A stretch of 64,000 nt of DNA from Progne subis subis (taxonomy: Eukaryota > Chordata > Aves > Passeriformes > Hirundinidae), in NCBI GenBank assembly GCA_022316685.1, contig JAKJHU010000067.1, positions 3,172,501 to 3,236,500 on the forward strand. Reading direction: 5' to 3'. Below the pieces are notes generated by a model. That model ran no database searches, was not told where the DNA came from, and worked only from the letters and a program-made list of their open reading frames with translations. The translations under genes and the position numbers were made by a program. Below, piece after piece: positions 11,870 to 26,488 of the stretch. The stretch's first letter is position 1. Each line of letters starts with the position of its first letter.

Positions 11870-14800
11870 CTGAAATGATTACAGAAGACAAGAAAATATT
11901 AACTTAAAATATGCACTTAAAAAAATAGGAAAAATGGTGTTTTTCCCAGAATGACAACTATTTATTACAGAAATCCACTCCTGTGTGTGATAAAAAATTC
12001 AACAACTCAAGAGTTTATAGAAGAAATCCTTTTGCTTTTTAAAATATATTCTCGCTTTAAGTACACTTTCAATATTGATTAAAATGCTCTTAAATAGACA
12101 AAATCAAATGACTATGCAATGTTTAATGGTTAAACATAACTGTGAGGTTTAATAGAGATGAAACAACTTTCCTTGTTCTTCATCTGGCACTTAGAGAAAA
12201 GTATTTTTAGTTTGTGTCTTTTTACATGCACAAATCCTTATTTACGATGATCATAAACAACTCTTTCAAAAGAAAATGTGCTAAATGTAATTACTACAGG
12301 GACCTGAACAATATTTTGCTGTTAATATATGTCAATGGCCTACTCTTCTGGCACCCTGATCTAGAACTGAGCAGCATTGTATTTTAGTATCTGAAATGAT
12401 GTAAACAATTGATTTATTCCGGTTTTCAGTGAAAAACACTGGTACATTACAAATTAAAAAAAAAAATAAGAATGCACTTTTCGCATATTTACTGAATACC
12501 TGTAGAGGGAATAAATGCCCAATCTTCTCTCTGTTGCACAAGATAGCCAGGTAATAATGAGGAGCACATTCAGTTTTTCAATCTGAGCACATTTGAGGAA
12601 ACTCATCTGTCAGTTGTGCGCCTCTGAATAGCACACAGGCTCCTATAAACTGTTCCTGTGTGTCCCATATCTGCATCACAGAATCATCATAAAATGCTTT
12701 GGGTTGAAAGAGACTTTAAAGAACATCTGGTTCCAACTCACCTCCTATGGGCAGGATACACTTTCCACTAAGACCTTATTGCTCAAGAGCCCATCCAACC
12801 TACTCCTAAACATTTCCAGGGATGGGGCATCCATGACTTCTCTGAATCATCTGTTTCAGTGCCTCACTACCCACACAGTAAAGAATTTCCTCCTAATATC
12901 TAGCCTAAACCTACTCTCAGAATTAAGCCATTACCCCTTGTCTTTTCACTATGTGTCCTTCTAAAAAGTCTCTTTCTCCATCTTTCTCATAAGCTTCCTT
13001 CAGGCACCAGAAGGCCACAATTAGGTCACCCCTAAACCTTCTCTTTTCCAGGCTGAACCACCTCAATTCTCCCAGCTTTTTCCTTCACAAGGGAGCTGTT
13101 CCATCTCTCTGGTCATCTTGGTGTCCTCTCCTCTGGACTCACTCCCACAGGTCCATGTCCTTCCTGCACTGGGGACCCCAGAGCTGGATGCAGCACTGCA
13201 GGTGGGGTCTCACCAGAGGGGAGCAGAGGAGCAGAATCTCCTCCCTGGCCCTGCTGCCCACGCTGCTTTAGATGCAGCCCAGGACACGTTTGGCTTTCTG
13301 GGCTGAGTGCACACAGCTGGGTCATGTCCAGTCCCTCATGCAGCAGCACTCCCAAGTCCTTCTCAGCAGGGCTGCTCTCCTTCTGTTCATCTCCAGCCTG
13401 TGTCGATACTGGCGCTGGCCCTGACTCAGGTGTAGCACCTTGCACTTGGTCTTGTTAAACCTCATGAGATTCCCATGGGCCCACATTTCAAACCTGTCCA
13501 GGTCCCTCTGGATGGCAGACTGTCCTATAGGTATGTCAACTTCACTGCTCAGCTTGGTGTCATCTGCAAATTTGCTGAGGGTGCACTCGATCCCTTCATC
13601 TCTGTCATTAATTTAGATTTTCAGTGACACTGGTCCCCATACAGATCTCTGAGGGATACCACTCATCACTGATGTCCATTGGGACTCTGAGCCACTGACC
13701 ACTACCCTCTGGATGGTACTGTCCAACTACTTTCTTGTACTTCTAACAATCCATTAATTAAATCAATCTTTCTCCAGCTGAGAAAGAAGGTTATTCTCAG
13801 GGACTGTGTCAAAAGCTTTAGAGAGGACCAGATAAATGACATCTGTAGCCCTTCCTTTGCCCACTGATGCAGTCATCAAATCAGAGAAAGTTACCGGCTT
13901 GCTCAGGCAGGACTTGCCCTTGCCTAAACCTTTGCAATCAGAGCAGTGGAAGGGGACACTACTTTTACAAATTCTTTTTAAGTTCTTAGACAAAATAAAA
14001 GCTTTTTTTTTTTTTTTTGAATGAACAACTGAAGATACACTGATGTCTACTTCATACTTATTTAAGCAACTCACACACACACCCCCAAAAAAGGTAAAAA
14101 AGGTCAGCTGACTTCTTGATTTCTTCTACCTGAAACATGCCTCTAGCAGTCAAGTAAGAATTTGAAAGAAGTGGAATATAAATTCACTGTTATCCTGCCA
14201 TTATAGACACACTGCTACTCTCTATTTACTCAACAGACAAGTTAATCTTCTGGGCACACAAACAACTGACTTAATGATAAAAAGTGACAGGCCATTAATT
14301 CTGGCTTGGGAGTACTTGTGCAACATTTCTGATTTATTTTTATTATCTATCAAACAAACCAGAAATAACAACGCAGGCACAAATGATCACGTCAGTACCT
14401 GTTCCAGCACATGATTATATGCAGGGCAATACCCAGCAACTCCCAAGTATTTTATCTGGGTATTGTATAAAGCAGCAATACATTCTCAAATATATGGGCA
14501 TACTGCTCTGGTCCAGAAATCTGTGTGTTTTGTATCACTTTCTTTGTCTCTTTGCATTATAATTTTACTTTAATTCTTTTCATATTCCTTGCGTGAACTG
14601 GTGCCTGCATACATGAGTGACTGGACACAAGCTTTAAAGAGTAAGTGAAAGTAGCAGAGGTGACACTTTCAGAGTATTATCTAAAAATATCTAGCGGCTG
14701 AATCTTGAGGGTAGACAAAATAATCCCCAACAACTCTCACATAATTCCATTATTTTATTATTTCAAATTTCACCAAGGAGAAATACTTTTCTCTTAAGCA

Positions 14801-15589
14801 CTTTACTGAATTATTTTCCCCCTTGAAACTACATATAGTTATTACAAATTTTATACTAAACCATAAAAAACATCTGAGTATGGATTTGATAAATTATGTT
14901 AAAATAACAAACACATGAATTAAGAAAGGCAGCAGACTTATTAATGTTTACCAACAATGTATATATCAGAATTCTAAAAAACAGGGATTCACATGCACAT
15001 TTTTCTCAAATGCTTAAAAATATTATGCTTTATTACTTCCAAGATGTTGCTCTATTTTGTATATTCCTTTTTAATTTTTTTGCCAAAATTATGACTACTA
15101 ACCCAGATTTCCACAGTAAAGAAAAAAAGCAGGTTTTAGTTACATAAATATGTAGACAAGACTGGATATGCAGTCTGAATGTGCTTTAAGGAGTATCATG
15201 TCCAGAACACTCAAAGTAAGGGTGTTTTATTCATCCCAACAAACTTGTAGAAAAATTTCATACTCGTATCATTACATAGCTCTTCTGGTTGTATTACTGC
15301 TTGTAGTTTGACTTTAGTTTTACATCTCATAAACAAAAAAATATTTTCCTACTGCTAAATCTGTTCATTTTTTCTCCTACAGGTTTTGCAGTTTGGAACA
15401 GATATTCTTTCCAAATAAAACTCGCAATTCATACAGGCAAGGAGAGAGGTAAGTGCTCCATCCTTTCCATAAATCACACAGACAATAGTACATTTAATTA
15501 GACAACACACAAACCTACACTTGAGCCATTAGATCTATAATTTTTAGCATGATTTCTCAGAAAAAAACATTTTCACTACCATAACTTAC
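11870..15589 (-). other. TDRD3: TDRD3 intron 2 (3.7 kb)
   Basis: GTAAGT...TTTCAG intron. A third of it is a 1.26-kb CR1 copy in the same orientation as TDRD3 (12676-13938). A T16 run follows at 14003-14018 and a short CA stretch near 14070. The remaining sequence is AT-rich with nothing recognised. Confidence 0.85.
12676..13938 (-). mobile_element. CR1 LINE, 5'-truncated, with reverse transcriptase remnant
   Basis: The CR1 3' end lies at 12676 (CACAGAATCATCATAAAATG on the plus strand) and the copy runs on the minus strand to about 13938. Recognisable CR1 landmarks include the block near 12707, the GGGGCATCCATGACTTCTCTG segment near 12824, and CTGGATGGCAGACTG near 13510. On the minus strand the C-terminal reverse-transcriptase region of the CR1 polyprotein is visible in pieces: GRATDVIYLVLSKAFDTVP near 13850-13795 and [18 protein letters not shown] near 13365-13310. 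The pieces lie in different frames, so the copy is dead. It is the longest transposon copy in the window. It lies in the same orientation as TDRD3 in intron 2. Confidence 0.93.
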
Positions 15590-15674
15590 ATTAAGGGCAA
15601 TTAGGATAATATCGTTTGTATTAACTTTTTCAGATGAACTTAAGCAAGCTTCAATTCCTTCATCTGAAAGATAC
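15590..15674 (-). CDS. TDRD3: TDRD3 coding exon 2 (end of Trp14, residues 15-42)
   Basis: This 85-base exon follows a T-rich tract ending AACAG and ends before a GTAAGT donor. Its first G completes Trp14. It then encodes 28 residues starting [10 protein letters not shown] and ending NDIILIALN, nearly identical to mammalian TDRD3 over this stretch. It forms most of the helical DUF1767 module shared with RMI1-type proteins, which packs against the OB-fold that contacts the topoisomerase. It ends on a codon boundary (phase 0). Confidence 0.97.
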
Positions 15675-18600
15675 CTGTTAAAGAAGAAAAAAAAAATTAG
15701 AATATCACATGATGTATCAATGAGACAAACATTTTTCTGACTATGAGATTGTCTTTAGTTCCTGTATTTTGTACTGCTGAAGCACAGATGCAAAAATACT
15801 TGAAAAATTACATAATGTAATCAGTTTCCTTAAACTGAGATGAGGTTAAGAAAAATATTTCTTATTTCATAATTTCTAAACAGAAGAAATTTTTTAAAAA
15901 TGCAAACAAGAAAAAAGTTGCACTTACAAAGTAATCAGAGCCATCACAAAAAGGGTAAACCCTGTGTTCCTAATGCCCATGTTCCTCATTATCCTGAATT
16001 ACAGGAACCCGGTTTCAGAATGAACCCTTTGACCTTTACTTGATGAAAGAAGCATATTTTCACTCGTGCATTTGCAAGGAAAAACAAAACAAAACAAAAC
16101 CAACCACTCCCATCCTGCTCAAAGCACAACCACATCTATTCCTAAAGAGCAAGGCTGTACAGTTACTCCCAAGGGCTGGGGCACACAACATGGCTATCCT
16201 ATAAAATGTACTTTGGTTGCCTGTGCTATAGAGAAACTGGTAAAAATGAAAGTGTATTACAGTGTAGGAATAGTCAAATATGGTGAAAAGCGTTAAATAA
16301 TAAAAATTCTCCTCCACAGCCACATTTGAAAGAAGTATTTGTGACATTGACGATGGTATTGCAGGATCAGTATCTTTCTGCAAAAATTCTGTAAATATAC
16401 AATAAATTTGTTCATCTGAACACTAAGTTTTGAATGGATCACCCAAATCCATTTTAAAGGGCTGATCTTTTGTAACCTTCAAAAAACACTTAAAAAAAGG
16501 ATTATTTTAACTTGAATGATCAGAAATTGTGACATTTGTTGTTCATTTTGCCTACTCTAACCCATTTGCAGTTCCAGTTTTCAATTTTATGTAGCTGGCA
16601 ACCTGCCTTCTGCACAGTTCTTCATTTTATTCAAATGCATCACAGCAACCATTAAATAATTGATAGACACCCAGTATGAAACACGGCTCTTCCTCAACAT
16701 TTCAATAACCACTCGCCAAGAAATCACCATTTCCCAAATAATAAAGGAATTATTTAAGAAACAAAGAGTAATACACACTAAAAAATACTAAAAATAAACA
16801 TCCCTGGGTGCTTCAAGAAATACTTCTTTTTGAAGAAAATAGCATGCACTTTGTAACATACAAACAAGGAAAAATACTTGAAGGGAAGTACAATTCTTGA
16901 TTCCAGCCCTGGTAATTTTAATATTGCCCTTTCCAGTCCTGCCAGTGCTCCCAGACTAATTACTGGTCCCAGCTGTGCTCTAACCCAGACACTTGATTGG
17001 ATTTATCTGTTCATGTCTAGCAAATCCCGCGTCTCTAGCCCACCATCACGAAAAAGAAGAAAAGCCAATAATGAAACAATTCAGACAGCAAAAAAAAGTG
17101 CATATATATATATATAAAAGCATAAGAAGAAACAATCCTTTTTTTAAAATAAAAGACAGATGCTTGAGAAGAATAAGGTAGCAACATGTGTTGGCTTGCA
17201 TGGGAATACAGGATTTCCCAGCTGAGTAACTCTAAGCTTCAGTACTACGATAGGGGAAGATTTATGCAACTCCTGTGCATTAGCAGATCTCATTAGCTGG
17301 AGTCAGAAGGTAAAGCAGAACAGCATTCCCACTCTGTGCCAGGGGAAACAGATACACCCAACAGACTATCCTGCTCTCAAGGCTTCAACTGTGACTTAAT
17401 TACACCAACAGACTTCCTAGAAAGAGCAGTAACATAAACTCCACAAGTTTACCTTCTGCCGTCTTCAGCATAAAACTGAACATAAGTTGAACAGCAGGGG
17501 CTGGGGGAGTACAAATTCCATAAACTGAGTTTTAGACTGTTGGCTAAGTCATGGAAGGATTCTTCTTCTTCTGCTCCAAATGCAAATGAAGTCATTCTTC
17601 ATTCTACTAAAGCTAGAGGGACTGCAGCTCTCTTACAGTTATTTAAGCCGAGTACTTCAACATAAGCACTACCATTTTCAAGCAAGAAAAGAAGTTTTTA
17701 AAGAATGAGTAAACAAACAAGAATTTGACCTACAATTCAACTTTATATAGGACAAGATTACTTCTGCTATTACAAAATTCACTGCTGAGTCATGCTTTAC
17801 TTTCGCACCTCAAAGTGAAGACTGAATCACAGCTGTCAAAATAGCACTCTGGTTTAGTCAAATTTTTCATTTTATAACTTTCTAGATATGAATTTATATA
17901 TGAATTTTCAGTTTAGTTTGTCTCGTTATTTAGGAAAGCTTTTGAGACAGTAGGATAAAGAGAAACTCACTAGAGGAGACCACTACATTTTAACTTATGC
18001 TAATTTAAGCAACAGCACCTAGCAAAAACATTGCCTATCTGACCAAAATCTCTGCCAACCTCATGGAGACACCAATCATGAAATACCACTGAGGACATCT
18101 GTTAGGTTGATTTAAGCAAACATCAGCGCTTTTTAGCAAAAACCTGATTGACTTGGTTATTATAAGAGTTTTCAAAAGAAAAAAAAATCTGTGAATATCA
18201 ATGTAGGGGGGATATTTTATAGTTTGGGCTTGGTTGGTTTGCTTTGTATAGGTGCTTATGACATGAAAGTGTAATAGGTAAATGAAAAAGATCAGGATCA
18301 AGCTTACTTTCAAGAAAAAAAGATCAAGTCAATAATTCTGTCAGCAGAATTTTGCTAAAGAACTTCAACAGAGAAAAAAATAAGAGCTTTCCAGTAATGT
18401 GTCAGTTACTCAGTAGACTTAGTAGAGCTACTCAGCTGCTTCTGTGTAACAGGATGCAAAACTATAGATTTAGGAAAAAAATGGTCAGAAATTGGCCAGG
18501 AAGCAAATTGCAACCAGGAGACATTGTACGCCAGACTTAGCCAAAGCACAGATTTCTCCTGCTTCGACAGAAGCTTGAAACCAGTGTAGTCTTGTCCATT

Positions 18601-21600
18601 TTGCCATAACATTCTTATACGGACTACTTCATATAGCAATAAATACTCCAAATGTGCTTATATTTTCCTAACAAACTTACTGAAACTTATTTTAAATAAA
18701 TTATTTTTTGTCTCCTGTTTGTATGGTCTCCTATATGAACTATCTAAGTTTTAGCTATGATTATTTTATTGCTACAGGCCCACAAATTATCTAAGAAGAT
18801 AAAGTATTATTAAATTTGTTTTAAAATGAATGTATTTATACATTAAAAAATACATCTACCTTGCTCAAGTATGAAAAGGGAGCAATAGACAAAGTTATCC
18901 CTTCAGATGGCATAATCCTTCCCCCACAACATAAGGATTATTAAATCAGAGCTTTTTCCAGACTCTGAAGGAATCAGAGTCTCTTTATGAGAGAGCCTCT
19001 TAATGAGGGCATGCAATATGCTGAAGGTAGGACCTTTACAGTGTAAGGCCACTCAATTCTTTGTTCTCTGTATTAGATCAAGGAAGAAAAAAAAAAAAAA
19101 AATCTGACCCTGAAAAAAAAAACAAGACAGTAAAAACCTGCTCTAGAGTCAAAGAGAACAACCCTGTAGCACTGTGTCTCTATTACATTCACTCAAGTGA
19201 TTCACATCATCTGCATTACCCGTTCTGCCCATTTTGCAAAATGCCATGACCTGAGATAACAAAAGGTGACCTACAGTGTGATCCTATTACATTAATCCAG
19301 CACATTTCCTATTGCCAAATGGTAGGAAGCAATCCCAAACCACCCATGAGCCAGTCAGACTGCTGGAAGTGCACACAAGTCTCCATGTTCCCAAGATCCA
19401 TCTGGCTGTGCTGTACAAGCAGTGTCTGTCAGTTCTTGCTCCCCACACCTCCACTCCAAGCTGTCTCCCCCAACTTTCCTTTATAAATAAGGAAACAGTG
19501 GGAATAACCTGGCACAGAAATGCTGCTGCCACAATCAACAAATTTCCCTTTTTTCCTTCTGTAAACAAACATTTCAGAATTAAGCACTTTCACTTAATAC
19601 GAAACAGCAAATAAATAAAAGGTAAAATAAATGGGTGAGAAGCATAGAGTGAGCAGCAGCCAAGCTCCACAAAATTCTCCAAATCCAAAGAAAGCCAGTG
19701 GCTGACCACTGACATCTTACAATGACACCCTAAAAAAAAAACCCACTCAACAAAACACACACCTCACAACATAACATTCCACTATGAGGACTGGTAACCA
19801 GACTAAGATCCGCTAAAAGTACCTTTAGTTTCCAAGGAATAAAGCCCTCACTACACTTCTTTCTTACATATTTTAAAACAACGTTAAAAGTTACATATTG
19901 AAGTTATGAAAACAACTACATTGTTTTCAAGGCAATTTTAGTAAAGTGTACTGCAAGAGTCACACAGGGATTCTGTGGCCTTGGAACATTAATACAAATT
20001 AGAAGGGGGGGAGGGGGGAATCACAGTTTACAACCAAATGGGCATAAAGCTTCCACAAATGGTTGAGATGGTTATTTTGTGAAGCATTCTCGAGAGAAAG
20101 GAGATCAGAAGAGAAAGGAAAATAAGTGTTTCTACTGCAATTCCTTTGCATTACGCTTGCTGAAACCTGAAGGATATCTCACCTATTCCTCCCCCCACTC
20201 CAGCTCCATTCATCTGAGACTTGAAGCAGTACAATCCTCTTAGCAACAGCTTTTGTCAGAAAAAACATCTCCTAGAAAGTACCTGCATTCCCACTTTCAA
20301 ATGAGACATTAAAACAAAACCATTAGTAATGAATCAGCACTTTCTACATGAACCATTCACATATAAATCCAAATCTGCAATTTTCCTGTCAAAATGTTCT
20401 CAACAAGCTTCTATGAAAAACAGATTTCTGTAATTCTTCCTTTGTAATACACAAAAAACTATACTACATCAGTAACAGGCAGAGCTGTTTTCCCACTGCT
20501 CCTTCATATCAAGTATAACATCAATTTAATAACCCACTTTTGCATTATAGGTGTGCATTCTCTTTTTCAGTATTTCCCACTGCTATGGGATATAACCATA
20601 GTACAGATCTTGCCTGTGCCTCTACTTATCTTGCTCTATGTTCTGCTTTACTTCATAAAGAATAAATTACACCTGATGTGGCCTGAATAGACAGATTTCT
20701 GTACTACTACTCTATTGCCCATGTCTGAAACACTGAAGAAATTGGCAGTATCAAAGCAAGATGTATTTTTTTGTTTGCTCTATACTGCTGGATTAAACAT
20801 TTCACCTGCAGACAAACACACACGTACACACACACGAAAAGGTTTTAAGTGAGAGCCTTATTCCATAATTAAATCCACCAGGTAAACAACTCTCCTAATA
20901 ATATTTATTTTTCATGAGCAGCTTTCTTGAAAAGCATGTTTTCTCTCTTTGTAATTAACAGCTCATGCACAAACAGAAATCTTTACTCTTCCTTTTTCTA
21001 TCAAATAATTTTTCTGTAAATCCTCTGTAATTTTCTTCTACCTTCTCTAGATTTAACATCTTATTAAGTAGAAGCTTTAAGGAAAGAAGTAAATAAGGAA
21101 AATTAATATTAATAAATATGTTCTATAAAATTTATCCATTTCAGATTCCAAACTGTTCCAGAATCACTGTGATATTAGCATCAAACACATACTGCACTAC
21201 CACTTCTAATTCAGTGCCAGCCACACATATAAACATTTGAGTTTTATCACAAGTTTTATATAGGTATTTTCACTGTGCTTATCAAAAATCAGAATGTTCC
21301 TTACACATCTTTGCTACAGAAGCAGATTTATACAACTGTGCCATAAAAGGGTAAGGTTTTCAAAGGAAATTTTAAAAATCGCAGAAAGCTTTCAAATTTT
21401 TCTTACTTGATAGCACCTCAATAGAAGAGAGAACACTTGAAGCAATTAAGCAGAGAATCTTAAGAGACCGCAGTAGTACAAGACCACCACTGGGTGTCAG
21501 TGTTGCTCCATAACAGAAAAATTCTCTCTCTACCAGCTATTCTAAAAGCTTGGGGGTTCTCACAATAGGGCTACAAAATGTGTTGCTGAATTTCAGTTGT

Positions 21601-24600
21601 GTAAAGGAATTACATAAACTTATAGAAATTTCACTTAGGGGCTATCTACTACAGCTGTTTAAAAAGGAAAAACATACCACATTTTAAGACATTATCCAAA
21701 CACAATCTTGAAAACCAGATTTTCAAGAAAGTTTTTCTGCATCCTTTAACCTGTGTAACTGACACTGTTCTTCCCTTGAGCTTCTGAGCTTTTATTTAGT
21801 TTCAAGAACTAAATGGGCAAAATTAGGGTCAATTGTTCCTTTATCCACAAAGCAAACATCTGTAAGGAATGACAAACCTAGATTCAAGAGGCATTCTTAG
21901 CAATTTTACTATTAATATTTTCACATCAAGAAATGCCTTTTTGTTTTGCAATTGCATTTAAAGATTTACTTTCTGCATCTTGTTCTTGTCTTGTGTATTT
22001 GGTATCTTCCTCTGTACTTTGCACTTACACCAATGATTATTGCTATAAACTGTGGTTTTGTTTTCCTATCACTTTCTCAATTTGTTAACAACACTCTGAA
22101 CTCTGACCTGAGCACTCACAGCTAAGCAGTTTTAAGGCGCTTTATCTCATGTTTGAGCTTAGTACCTCACCCAGGTTTTTAATGATAGTATCAAATCAAA
22201 AGCATAACCTAGAAGATGTTTTCATGTTAAAATAACAAAATGGAATGTATTGCATCACCATGTAAAAATCCACTAAGTTTTAAGTGCACTTATGCTAGCA
22301 AAAGCCAATTTGAATAATCCAGAAAGCACACTGAGAAATACAGAATTTTGGCTACAACCTGGTAAGCATTTTGATGAAGAGACACCAAGGTATTTAAGTC
22401 TATCTTTAAAATATTACTGACATTTCTAAAACTGGTGCAGAGCCACTACATCATCTTGGTTCCCCAAGCAGTTAAACTTGCATCTCAGCTACCTAATTTT
22501 TCACCCTGGGGAATATACCACTTCCTTAAGTGCCATCTCCAACCCAAGCCAAGCTGAAACCCCAGAAAGGAACTCATAAAATATACATTCACATGCTCAT
22601 GTTCTCAGATGTTTAGCTGACAAAACATAAGGCCTAAACCTTTCTCAGATGTCTATGACACCTGACTTTCAATAAAAACATAAACTAAAAAAGTCAATTT
22701 ATTTTTAGAACAAACAAAAAAAGGTTGGGGTTTTTTTACGTTACATAATAAAAGCAGAATCACTGCTATTACTGCCCCCAACTTCTTTTTTAATGTGAGA
22801 AAGCAAATCCAAGTCTATTAGCAATAAAATCTATTTTGATAGTAAAATCCTGACCTAAGGAAAGCACAGCAAATGCTCAATGCCAAGGAAAAGGAGAAAA
22901 AAAAAAAATTAAAACAAACTTAAAAGTGCAGTACTTAACAACAATGCATTAGCTTCCTCCTGGCTTACTTCTACCTGAAATTTTCAGTTGGAATGGGATA
23001 AAGACCAATAATTTAGGAGCAATAATTTGTAAACATACGCAATATCAAGCACTACAAATATTTCACTGCATAAGCAACAGTAGTCCAGCAGCTGACAGTG
23101 AGGCCCAATGCAAGCACCCACTGTGCTTCTCCTTCAGGAACCTCCGGCTCCTCGGCCAGCCCACCCCACCTTGATGTGGAGCCACTTACTTCCCTCCTCC
23201 TACCAACACCAGACAGGCAAAAGAGCCCAGATGGAATTGCTCTCCCTAACAATGAGCTTTTTCCATCTCTCCTACAGTAACACTGGACAGGAGAGCAGCC
23301 TTATCCCTGGATCAGTAAGTCCTGAGACAGGATTTGGTGGTAAGGGTTTCTGCTTGGCGTCAGGCAAGAGGGCATCCCAGCAATCCCTCAAGGAATTCCA
23401 AGTCATATTCCTATTATGTTTTTTTTTCATCACCTTTATCAAACTAGCCTCTTACCCATTTCCAAAGGATGAGGACTATTGTCATACAAAAGCTGGAGTA
23501 AACAGTGATAGTTTTAGAATTTATTTTTAATATGTTTGACATGCAAAGAGAACTCTAAGTCTGTTACTGGGTTAGCCTGACAGTCAGTCATTCTCACACC
23601 TCTCTAGACCTACACACCACTCTTCTCTTTTTAATTACTGGAACTTGTATTATTTTGGGGGTCCCCTCCCAGCCTCTCGGAAAAATTACTCTTTTCCAAA
23701 CATGAAGTATCAGAAGGAGGTCTTCAGCATACTCTTCATCAAGGTCTTGCACACAGAATACAAATTTTAAGACACTTTTACAGTCTCACCTCCCATAGTG
23801 TGTGTGATGTGTGCTCTTTTTAAGACTATCTTCTTTAAAATTCCTACTGCTGGGAATACTTAGAGTATGAGACTAACAGCACATCTTTAACAAATATTTC
23901 ACAATATAAAGAAGGAAAGGCTTGGTTCTTGAACAAAACATAAAGCTTGTTTACCTTTACAACCACATTGCACATCTCTAAGAACATCACCATCAAAAAC
24001 CTCACACTATCCACTTGCTCCTTCCCAAATACACTTCATTCACCAAGTCTTTTACCTAAGCTATGTACACAAAACCAAAAACCAGAATCAATCTTCCTTT
24101 ATAAATTCAATTCCCAGCAGAAGAATTCAAAATAATCACTTGCAAAGCCCTAATTCAGAGTCAGAAATCCTAGAAACTGAATAATGTCTCATCACACAGG
24201 TCAACAGGAAGTTGGCTTCAGGACACATATAGTTTTTCTGCAAGCAGACAACTGGGCAAGGGAGAAATGCATGTGGAAAAGCCTCTCTTGAACTGACAAG
24301 AAACTACTAAGCAGGGCACTCTCTGAAAGGGCTGCACAGACAATGAATTTATTTCCCTATGCTTTCAAAAAGGTCAAATTAGATGGACTTCACTGGGTGA
24401 TGTAATGTCCATCTCTTCACCAGGCATCTCTAAACAGGGTGAGAAATCACTGAAGGTCAGGAAAAAAAGCTATAAATTAAGATCTCAAATCTACATGCGA
24501 TAAGTTTTTGAAAAGCGTACTGCTGCAATTTTAGGTCTTATTTGTGATAGTTTTAAATTGCACTAGCAGAACTGTGATTATATGCAAAGGTAACTACTAC

Positions 24601-26465
24601 ATAAGTAAAGAGCCATTAAATTTTCTTCCTTAAACCACTGCAAAAACTACCAATAAGTACTTTGACATATAATTTACATTCAAAATATGTCTGATAGAGT
24701 ATAAATTTTTCATATTAAAGATGGCAAAATCCAAAGCACTAGTTAGGAAGTGGGGAATGAAGGAGGGATGAATGAGTTAGGAGTGGGGTAATTCAAAGGA
24801 AGAAAGCAAACAGAACTTCCCTCAAATAAAAGATGAAATCACCAGCTGCTTAGCATCAGTCTAGAAGGAACTTTTGCTGGTCTCACTCATTACTTTATTT
24901 CTACTTCTTGAGCCCTGCATTAACACAGCAGACACAGAGCATAACTTTCTCTGCTGGAAGTAACCAACCAAGTTCCATAATGCAGCCATAATCATCAATC
25001 ACATCAGAACGCAGGCACAGGAGTTACTTATTTCACCACCATGTATATAAAACAGGGAGCACCTGACGTCAAATTGAGATCACTATTCTGCTTCAGTGGC
25101 TACACACTCTTTTTACAGTGAAGAATAAAAAGGTATATAGCTCTCCCTTCACCATATAGTTATATACAGAATCTTTGAGTGAATGAGTTGGTTAAAGAAG
25201 TTAAAAAAAAAAAAAAAAAAGCCCAGGACAAATCAGAAGCTTTGGTAATAGTAAAATATGTGTGTATATATATTTAAATAGTAAGGAATTATTATTTAAT
25301 GATGAAATAAACATGGTTTCAGGATCTCGTGACTTCCCAGAGAACTTTATTCAAAGCCATTATTACTGATGGCTTAGACGAAACAGCAAAGAGGGAGTGA
25401 ATTTTATATTTAAAAACAAAATATTAAAGGACATTCTTCAAAGGAAAAAGGGAGATTAATTATATCAACCAAACAAAAAAGAAGTCAAAAGAAAGACTGA
25501 GCAAGATATTCTGGAGGATTAATTTGATAAAAGCTAATAACAAAGACATTTCAAAGCAGATAGAAGAATCCTGACAGATGACAAGGGTGATAAATGAATG
25601 AGTGCCAAAAGGGTTGATAAAAAGAAGTTATACTATGTAAGTTGGTTTTCTGCGGGGTTTTTGGTTATTTTGTTGGGGTTTTTTATTCTCTCTAAATCTC
25701 TAGAGAAATTTGGAAGTTCTCCAAACTAGAGTTCTCATTCAAATACATATCTAAGCAAATTTCTCAAACTGATATTACAATATAAAAAGCCTTAAAATAT
25801 ATACAGCAGTGACAGCAACACCCCCTGGGATCAGCAAGTATTTACCCAACAGCTCAGCAGGAGCCAAAATCCAGAACTGCTGACATGTTTTAAATAAGCA
25901 CCTCTACCAGAAGAACAGGAAACAATAAAACATCAGACATGGTGATCACATGAAATCCTAGAAAGACTATAATTTGTAGCCTCGTGAGAACCTTGTGAGC
26001 TTTAGGGGGAAGACAATATTTCTGGCAGATAGATGTCCCACTCACAGCTGCTAGACTTCTCTGAAAAATGAAGAGAGTGAGAGGAGAGCAGAAGGATGCC
26101 AGGAGGAGAGGGTAGAAAGACTTGTTGAAATAGCTTTGGCAAAAACCTTCACCAAAGGTTCTTAAAGAAAATTAATTAAGGCACAAGAAGAATCCTTTCT
26201 CACATACAAAAACATGGGAAAGGAAGGGCACGAACACAATGGTCTCTCTTGTAGAGGATTAGTTAACACTGGATAGATTCCTCTGGTTTGCACAGAATAC
26301 CACAAATTTTAAGGCAAAGGACAGGATAGCAAGGTGGTAATTTGTGATGATTATACAGTTCTAGATGACACCAAAACCTACAGCTTACTGCGTTCTGTGA
26401 CCATAGGATAAGCCATCAAGTGAATTTCAACATTAATAAACACAAAGCACTGCACAATGAGAAGG

Positions 26466-26488
26466 AAAAAAAAAAAAAAAAAAAAAAA
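26466..26488. repeat. Homopolymer A run (23)
   Basis: Uninterrupted A run in intron 1, read directly. Confidence 0.95.

Noticed and set aside
13113..13445. 110-codon minus-strand frame as a host gene
   Set aside because: It is a decayed piece of the CR1 reverse-transcriptase C-terminal region inside the CR1 at 12676-13938.
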